Positions 58,103 through 64,000 of a stretch of DNA of 64,000 bases are shown in pieces. Where the stretch lies: positions 53,512,560-53,576,559 of the forward strand of contig OY987301.1 in assembly GCA_963920635.1 (NCBI GenBank), written 5' to 3'. This DNA comes from Pseudeuparius sepicola (Eukaryota; Arthropoda; Insecta; Coleoptera; Anthribidae). Every line of letters begins with the position of its first letter. The stretch's first letter is position 1. The translations under genes were made by a program, and so were the position numbers. Below the pieces are notes generated by a model that saw only the letters and a program-made list of their open reading frames with translations, searched no databases and was not told where the DNA came from.

Positions 58103-61100
58103 TTTTTCGGAGCATTTCAACATTTTTGAAAATTTAAAAAGTGCGCTGGCCAGGCACTTAGAAATTTTTTAGAAAAATTTTAAGGCCGGAATCGTGTTGT
58201 ACGGCTCAATTTACGTCGGATGGGAATTTTTTTTCGGAGCATGTCTACATTTTTGAAAATTCAAAAAGTGATGTGGAGAGGCACTTGGAAATTTTTTAGA
58301 AAAAATTAGAGGCCGGAATCGTGTTGTAGGACTCAATGTACGTCGGATAGGATTTTTCTTTTCGGAGCATGGCAACATTTTTGAAAATTTAAAAAGTGCG
58401 CTGGCCGGGCTCTTAGAGATTTTTTAGGAAAATTTGGATTCCGGAATCGTGTTGTAGGACTCAATTTAGGTCGGATAGATATATTTTTTTCAGATCATGT
58501 CAATATTTTTGAAAATTCAAAAAGTACTCTGGCCAGGCATTATGAAATTTTTTAGAAAAATTTGGAGGCCGGAATCGTGTTTTTTTTACCTCGGATAGGA
58601 TTTTTTTTCGGAGCATGGCAACATTTTTGAAAATTCAAAAAGTGCCCTGGCCAGGCACTTAGAAATTTTTTAGAAAAATTTGGAGGCCGGAATAGTGTTG
58701 TAGGATTCAATTTACGTCGGATAGGAATTTTTTTTTGGAGCATGTCAACATTTTTGAAAATTCAAAAAGTGCGCTGGACAGGCACTTAGAATTTTTTTAG
58801 AAAAATTTTGAGGCCATAATCGTGTTGTAGGACTCAATTTACGTCGGATAGGAATTTTCTTTTTTTAGCATGTCAACATTTTTGAAAATTGAAAAAGTGC
58901 GCTGGCCAGGCACTTAGAAATTTTTTAGAAAAAATTTGGGGGCGGAATCGTGTGGTAGAACTCAATTTAAGTCGCATAGGAATTTTCTTTTCGGAGCATG
59001 TCAACATTTTAGAAAATTGAAAAAGTGCGCTGGCTAGGTACATAGAAATTTTTATAACAATTTTAAGGGCGGAATCGTGTGGTAGAACTCAATTTAAGTC
59101 GCATAGGAATTTTCTTTTCGGAGCATGTCAACATTTTTGAAAATTGAAAAAATGCACTGGCCAGGCACTCAGAATTTTTTTAGAAAAATTTTGAGGGCGG
59201 TATCATGTTGTAGAACTCAATTTACGTCGCATAGGAATTTTCTTTTCGGAGCATGTCAACATTTTTGAAAATTGAAAAAGTGCGCTGGCTAGGTACATAG
59301 AAATTTTTTAGAAAAATTTTGAGGTCGGAATCGTGTTGTAGAACTAAATTTACGTCGCATAGGAATTTTCTTTTCGGAGCATGTCAACATTTTTGAAAAT
59401 TGAAAAAGTGCACTGGCCAGGCACTCAGAAATTTTTTAGAAAAATTTTGAGGGCGGAATCGTTTTGTAGAACTCAATTTACGTCGCATAGAAATTTTCTT
59501 TTCGGAGCATGTCAATATTTTTGAAAATTGAAAAAGTGCGCTGGCCAGGCACTTAGAAATTTTTTAGAAAAATTTTGAGGGCGGAATCGTGTTGTAGAAC
59601 TAAATTTACGTCGCATAGGAATTTTCTTTTCGGAACATGTCAACATTTTTGAAAATTGAAAAAGTGCGCTGGCCAGGCACTTAGAAATTTTTTGGACAAA
59701 GTTTGAGGGCGGAATCGTGTTGTAGAACTCAATTTAAGTCGCATAGGAATTTTCTTTTCGGAGCATGTCAACATTTTTAAAATTGAGAAAGTGCGCTGGT
59801 CAGGCACTTAGAAATTTATAGAAAAATTTGGAGGCCGATATCGTGTTGTAGGACTCAATTTACGTCGCATAGTAATTTTTTTTGGAGCATGTCAACGTTT
59901 TTGAAAATTAAAAAAGTGCGCTGGCCAGGCACTTAGAAATTTTTTAGAAAAATTTTGAGGGCGGAATCGTGTTGTAGAACTCAATTTAAGTCGCATAGGA
60001 ATTTTCTTTTCGGAGCATGTCAACATATTTGAAAATTGAAAAAATGCGCTGGCCAGGCACTTAGAAATTTTTTAGAAAAATTTTGAGGGCGGAATCGTTT
60101 TGTAGAACTCAATTTACGTCGCATAGGAATTTTCTTTTCGGAGCATGTCAATATTTTTGAAAATTGAAAAAGTGCGCTGGCTAGGCACTTAGAAATTTTA
60201 TAAAAAAATTTGGAGGGCGGAATCGTGTTGTAGAATTCAATTTACGTCGCATAGGAATTTTCATTTCGGAGCATGTCAACATTTTTGAAAATTAAAAAAG
60301 TGCGCTGGCATTAGAAATTTTTTAGAAAAATTTTGAGGGCGGAATCGTGTTGTAGAACTCAATTTAAGTCGCATAGGAATTTTCTTTTCGGAGCATGTCA
60401 ATATTTTTGAAAATTGAAAAAGTGCGCTGGCTAGGCACTTAGAAATTTTATAAAAAAATTTGGAGGGCGGAATCGTGTTGTAGAACTCAATTTACGTCGC
60501 ATAGGAATTTTCTTTTCGGAGCATGTCAACATTTTTGAAAATTAAAAAAGTGCGCTGGCATTAGAAATTTTTTAGAAAAATTTGGAGGCCGGAATCGGGT
60601 TGTACGGCGCACGCAATTTACGTCGGATAGGATTTTTTTCCGGAGCATAACAACATTTTTGAAAATCTAAAAATTGCGCTGGCAGGCACTTCGAAATTTT
60701 TTAGAAGAATTTAGAGGCGGGAATCGTGTTGTGGGACTCAATTTACGTCGGATAGGAATTTTTTTTTCGGAGCATGTCCACATTTTTGAAAATTCAAAAA
60801 GTGCCCTTTCCAGGCACTTTGAGATTTTTTAGAAAAATTTGGATTCCGGAATCGTTTTGTAGGGCTCAATTTACGTCGCATAGGATTTTTTTTTTCGGAG
60901 CATCACAACAATTTTGAAAATTTAAAAAGTGCGCTGGCCAGGCGCTTAGAAATTTTTTAGAAAAATTTTAAGGCCGGAATCGTGTTGTACGGCTCAATTT
61001 ACGTCGGATGGGAATTTTTTTTCGGAGCATGTCTACATTTTTGAAAATTCAAAAAGTGCTGTGGAGAGGCACTTGGAAATTTTTTAGAAAAAATTAGAGG

Positions 61101-61650
61101 CCGGAATCGTGTTGTAGGACTCAATTTACGTCGGATAGGATTTTTCTTTTCGGAGCATGGCAACATTTTTGAAAATTTAAATAGTGCGCTGGCCGGGCTC
61201 TTAGAGATTTTTTAGGAAAATTTGTATTCCGGAATCGTGTTGTGGGACTCAATTTAGGTCGGATAGGTATTTTTTTTTCGGATCATGTCAATATTTTTGA
61301 AAATTCAAAAAGTACTCTGGCCAGGCATTATGAAATTTTTTAGAAAAATTTGGAGGCCGGAATCGTGTTGTACGGCGCACGCAATTTACGTCGGATAGGA
61401 TTTTTTTTCCGGAGCATGACAACACATTTGAAAATCTAAAAAGTGCGCTGGCAGGCACTTCCAAATTTTTTAGAAGGATTTAGAGGCGGGAATCGTGTTG
61501 TGGGACTCAATTTACGTCGGATAGGAATTTTTTTTTTCGGAGCATGTCCACATTTTTGAAAATTCAAAAAGTGCCCTGGCCAGGCACTTTGAGATTTTTT
61601 AGAAAAATTTGGATTCCGGAATCGTGTTGTAGGGCTCAATTTACGTCGCA
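58102..61650 (+). repeat. 4,057-bp-spaced composite duplication, copy 2
   Basis: Second copy of the 54.05-57.59 kb segment, with the same private variants. Its own differences are few, such as TTTTTTGGACAAAG near 59690 and GGCGGTATCATG near 59198. After about 61.65 kb it continues into CGCATAGGAAATTTTTTCTCGG rather than the scrambled stretch that follows copy 1, and so joins the 42 kb-like B block. Confidence 0.9.
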
Positions 61651-62615
61651 TAGGAAATTTTTTCTCGGAGCATCTCAACAATTTTGAAAAGGCACTTAGA
61701 ATTTTTTTAGAAAAATTTGTAGGCCGGAATCGTGTTGTAGGACTCAATTTATGTCGGATAAACTTTTTTTTTTCGGAGCATGTCAACATTTTTGAAAATT
61801 CAAAAAGTGCGCTGGACAGGCACTTAGAAATTTTTTAGAAAAAATTAGAGGCCGGAATCGTGTGGTAGGGCTCAATTTTCGTCGGATAGGATTTTTTTTC
61901 GGAGCATGCCAACATTTTTGAAAATTTAAAAAGTACCCTGGCCGGGCACTTAGAGATTTTTTAAGAAAATTTGGATTCCGGAATCGTGTTGTAGGACTCA
62001 ATTTAGGTCGGATAGGTATTTTTTTTTGGATCATGTCAATATTTTTGAATATTCAAAAAGTACTCTGGCCAGGCATTATGAAATTTTTTAGAAAAATTTG
62101 GAGGCCGGAATCGTGTTTTTTTTACCTCGGATAGGATTTTTTTTCGGAGCATGGCAACATTTTTGAAAATTCAAAAAGTGCCCTGGCCAGGCACTTAGAA
62201 ATTTTTTAGAAAAATTTGGAGGCCGGAATAGTGTTGTAGGATTCAATTTACGTCGGATAGGAATTTTTTTTTTGGAGCATGTCAACATTTTTGAAAATTC
62301 AAAAAGTGCGCTGGACAGGCACTTAGAAATTTTTTAGAAAAATTTTGAGGCCATAATCGTGTTGTAGGACTCAATTTACGTCGGATAGGAATTTTCTTTT
62401 TTTAGCATGTCAATATTTTTGAAAATTGAAAAAGTGCGCTGGCCAGGCACTTAGAAATTTTTTAGAAAAAATTTGGGGGCGGAATCGTGTGGTAGAACTC
62501 AATTTAAGTCGCATAGGAATTTTCTTTTCGGAGCATGTCAACATTTTAGAAAATTGAAAAAGTGCGCTGGCTAGGTACATAGAAATTTTTATAACAATTT
62601 TAAGGGCGGAATCGT
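61270..62615 (+). repeat. B block matching 42.26-43.61 kb
   Basis: Matches at 19,013-bp offset, including the fused TTTTGAAAAGGCACTTAG monomer, GCGCTGGACAGG, GTGTTTTTTTTACCTCGG, the TTCTTTTTTTAGCATGTCAAT junction and the first two A2 monomers. At about 62615 it recombines: GTGTGGTAGAACTC continues as GTGTGGTAGAACTAAATTTACG, switching into 52.4 kb-like sequence. Confidence 0.87.
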
Positions 62616-63620
62616 GTGGTAGAACTAAATTTACGTCGCATAGGAATTTTCTTTTCGGAACATGTCAACATTTTTGAAAATTGAAAAAGTGCGCTGGCCA
62701 GGCACTTAGAAATTTTTTAGACAAATTTTGAGGGCGGAATCGTGTTGTAGAACTCGATTTACGTCGCATAGGAATTTTTTTTTCGGAGCATGTCAACGAT
62801 TTTGAAAATTAAAGAAGTGCGCTGGCATTAGAAATTTTTTAGAAAAATTTTGATGGCGGAATCGTGTTGTAGAACTCAATTTAAGTCGCATAGGAATTTT
62901 CTTTTCGGAGCATGTCAAGATTTTTGAAAATTGAAAAAGTGCGCTGGCCAGGCACTTAGAAATTTATAGAACAATTTGGAGGGCGGAATCGTGTTGTAGA
63001 ACTCAAATTACGTCGCATAGGAATTTTTTATTCGGAGCATGTCAACATTTTTGAAAATTGAAAAAGTGCGCTGGCTAGGGACTTAGAAATTTTATAAAAA
63101 AATTTGGAGGGCGGAATCGTGTTGTAGAACTCAATTTACGTCGCATAGGAATTTTCTTTTCGGAGCATGTCAACATTTTTGAAAATTGAAAAAGTGCGCT
63201 GGCTTAGGCAGTTAGAAATTTTATAGAAAAATTTGGATGGCGGAATCGTGTTATAGAACTCAATTTAAGTCGCATAGGAATTTTCTTTTCGGAGCATGTC
63301 AACATTTTTGAAAATTGAATAAGTGCGCTGGCCAGGCACATTATGAAATTTTTTAGAAAAATTTGGAGGCCGGAATCGTGTTGTACGGAGCACGCAATTT
63401 ACGTCGGATAGGATTTTTTTCCGGAGCATAACAACATTTTTGAAAATCTAAAAATTGCGCTGGCAGGCACTTCGAAATTTTTTAGAAGAATTTAGAGGCG
63501 GGAATCGTGTTGTGGGACTCAATTCACGTCGGATAGGAATTTTTTTTCGGAGCATGTCCACATTTTTGATAATTCAAAAAGTGCCCTGGCCAGGCACTTT
63601 GAGATTTTTTAGAAAAATTT
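62615..63620 (+). repeat. A2 segment matching 52374-53379
   Basis: About 1.0 kb at 10,241-bp offset. ACTCGATTTACG, AAAGAAGTGCGC, CAAGATTTTTG, GAACAATTTGG, GGCTAGGGACTTAG and GTTATAGAACTC are in the same order. It ends inside a B monomer, where this copy reads GGATTCCGG and the other reads TTGAGGGCGG. Confidence 0.88.
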
Positions 63621-64000
63621 GGATTCCGGAATCGTGTTGTAGGGCTCAATTTACGTCGCGTAGGAATTTGGATTCCGGAATCGTGTTGTAGGATAGGTAT
63701 TTTTTTTTGGATCATTTCAATATTTTTGAAAATTCAAAAAGTACTCTGGCCAGGCATTATGAAATTTTTTAGAAAAATTTGGAGGCCGGAATCGTGTTGT
63801 ACAGCTCAATTTACCTCGGATAGGATTTTTTTTTTGGGAGCATGGCAACATTTTTGAAAATCTAAAAAGTGCGCTGGCCAGGCACTTAGAAATTTTTTAG
63901 AAGAATTTGGAGTCCGAAATCGTGTTGTCAGGAACACATTTTTGAAAATTAAAAAAGTGCCCTGGCCAGGCACTTAGAAATTTTATAAAAAAATTTGGAG
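63620..64000 (+). repeat. Right-edge B monomers matching 57.5-57.93 kb
   Basis: Matches 57.5-57.93 kb at 6,071-bp offset and includes both scarred monomers. The last 30 bases switch to the A2 form (AAATTTTATAAAAAAATTTGG), so another B-to-A boundary lies at the window edge. The array evidently continues to the right. Confidence 0.85.

Larger units (their letters stand above)
1..64000 (+). repeat. Tandem satellite array, ~128-bp monomer, spanning the whole window
   Basis: About 500 head-to-tail copies of an AT-rich monomer fill the window. Taking AGCATGTCAAC as the monomer start, the order of landmarks is AGCATGTCAAC, a T-run/GAAAATT/A-run block, GTGCGCTGGCCAGGCAC, the inverted repeat AAATTTTTTAGAAAAATTT, a GGCGGAATCGTG stretch, ACTCAATTTACGTCG, CATAGG, and a variable T-run ending in CGG. 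Fifteen consecutive monomers counted from 35551 to 37455 measure 122, 127 or 128 bp. All copies read in the + orientation given here; I saw no inverted copy. Reading A monomers by hand gives roughly 37% G+C, more G than C on this strand, and 6-7 CpG per monomer. There is no interruption by a gene, mobile element or unique DNA. Array size and layered higher-order repeats are typical of eukaryotic centromeric or pericentromeric satellite; the chromosomal location is inference. Confidence 0.98.

Noticed and set aside
1..64000. CRISPR array
   Set aside because: The repeat is a contiguous ~128-bp tandem unit with no unique spacers between short conserved repeats.
1..64000. CENP-B box
   Set aside because: I looked for a YTTCGTTGGAARCGGGA-like 17-mer on both strands of the A and B monomers. 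TTCGGAGCATG and GGCGGAATCG share only short pieces, so there is no supportable match.

Overview
The whole 64 kb window is one uninterrupted tandem satellite DNA array. I found no protein-coding gene, RNA gene, transposon, CRISPR array, telomere repeat or unique sequence in it. The unit is an AT-rich monomer of about 128 bp (common lengths 127-128, with recurrent 122-bp and about 54-bp deletion forms), so about 500 monomers are present. Every copy I followed lies head-to-tail in the same orientation. This kind of array points to a eukaryotic centromeric, pericentromeric or subtelomeric heterochromatin block. The species cannot be named from the sequence. CpG is not depleted in the monomer (about 6-7 per 128 bp where base composition predicts about 4), so a genome with heavy CpG-methylation decay is less likely, but that is weak evidence.

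Three monomer groups can be told apart by eye. A1 (1-15.9 kb and 17.9-22.3 kb) has ATTG before the first A-run, GAGGGCGG, and GTCGCATAGG. A2 is an A relative with GGAGGGCGG or GGAGGCCGATATTG, AAGTCGCATAGG, AAATTTATAG and a 6-nt-shortened GGCATTAG form. B has ATTC, TTTA or ATCT before the A-run, CCGGAATCG, and GTCGGATAGG. The left quarter is A1 organised in nested 3-8 kb duplications. From about 16 kb onward, A2 and B blocks of 0.3-7 kb alternate repeatedly.

Above the monomer level the array is built of higher-order repeats (HORs) and segmental duplications with shared private variants. The main ones are a 498-bp tandem duplication (6.7-7.7 kb); 3.39, 3.76, 4.22 and 7.98 kb spacings within 3.1-15.3 kb; a 2.1 kb composite segment repeated 6.4 kb apart (15.8 and 22.2 kb); a 2,748-bp HOR (about 23.0-29.3 kb); a 1,726-bp HOR (28.55-32.4 kb); a 15-monomer, 1,905-bp HOR in three full copies (33.6-39.9 kb); related 2.2-2.4 kb spacings at 43.4-49.7 kb; and a 4,057-bp duplication (54.05-61.65 kb). 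The same A/B switch points and deletion-scarred monomers recur at the same relative places. This shows that composite A2+B blocks were amplified as units, rather than A and B being exchanged independently at each boundary.

The many short open frames (up to about 117 codons, mostly minus strand) are by-products of the repeat: the same short peptide recurs once per monomer and the frame breaks because the monomer length is not a multiple of three. No genes act together here. The biological content is the repeat architecture, including three or four dyad symmetries per monomer that differ between families A and B.
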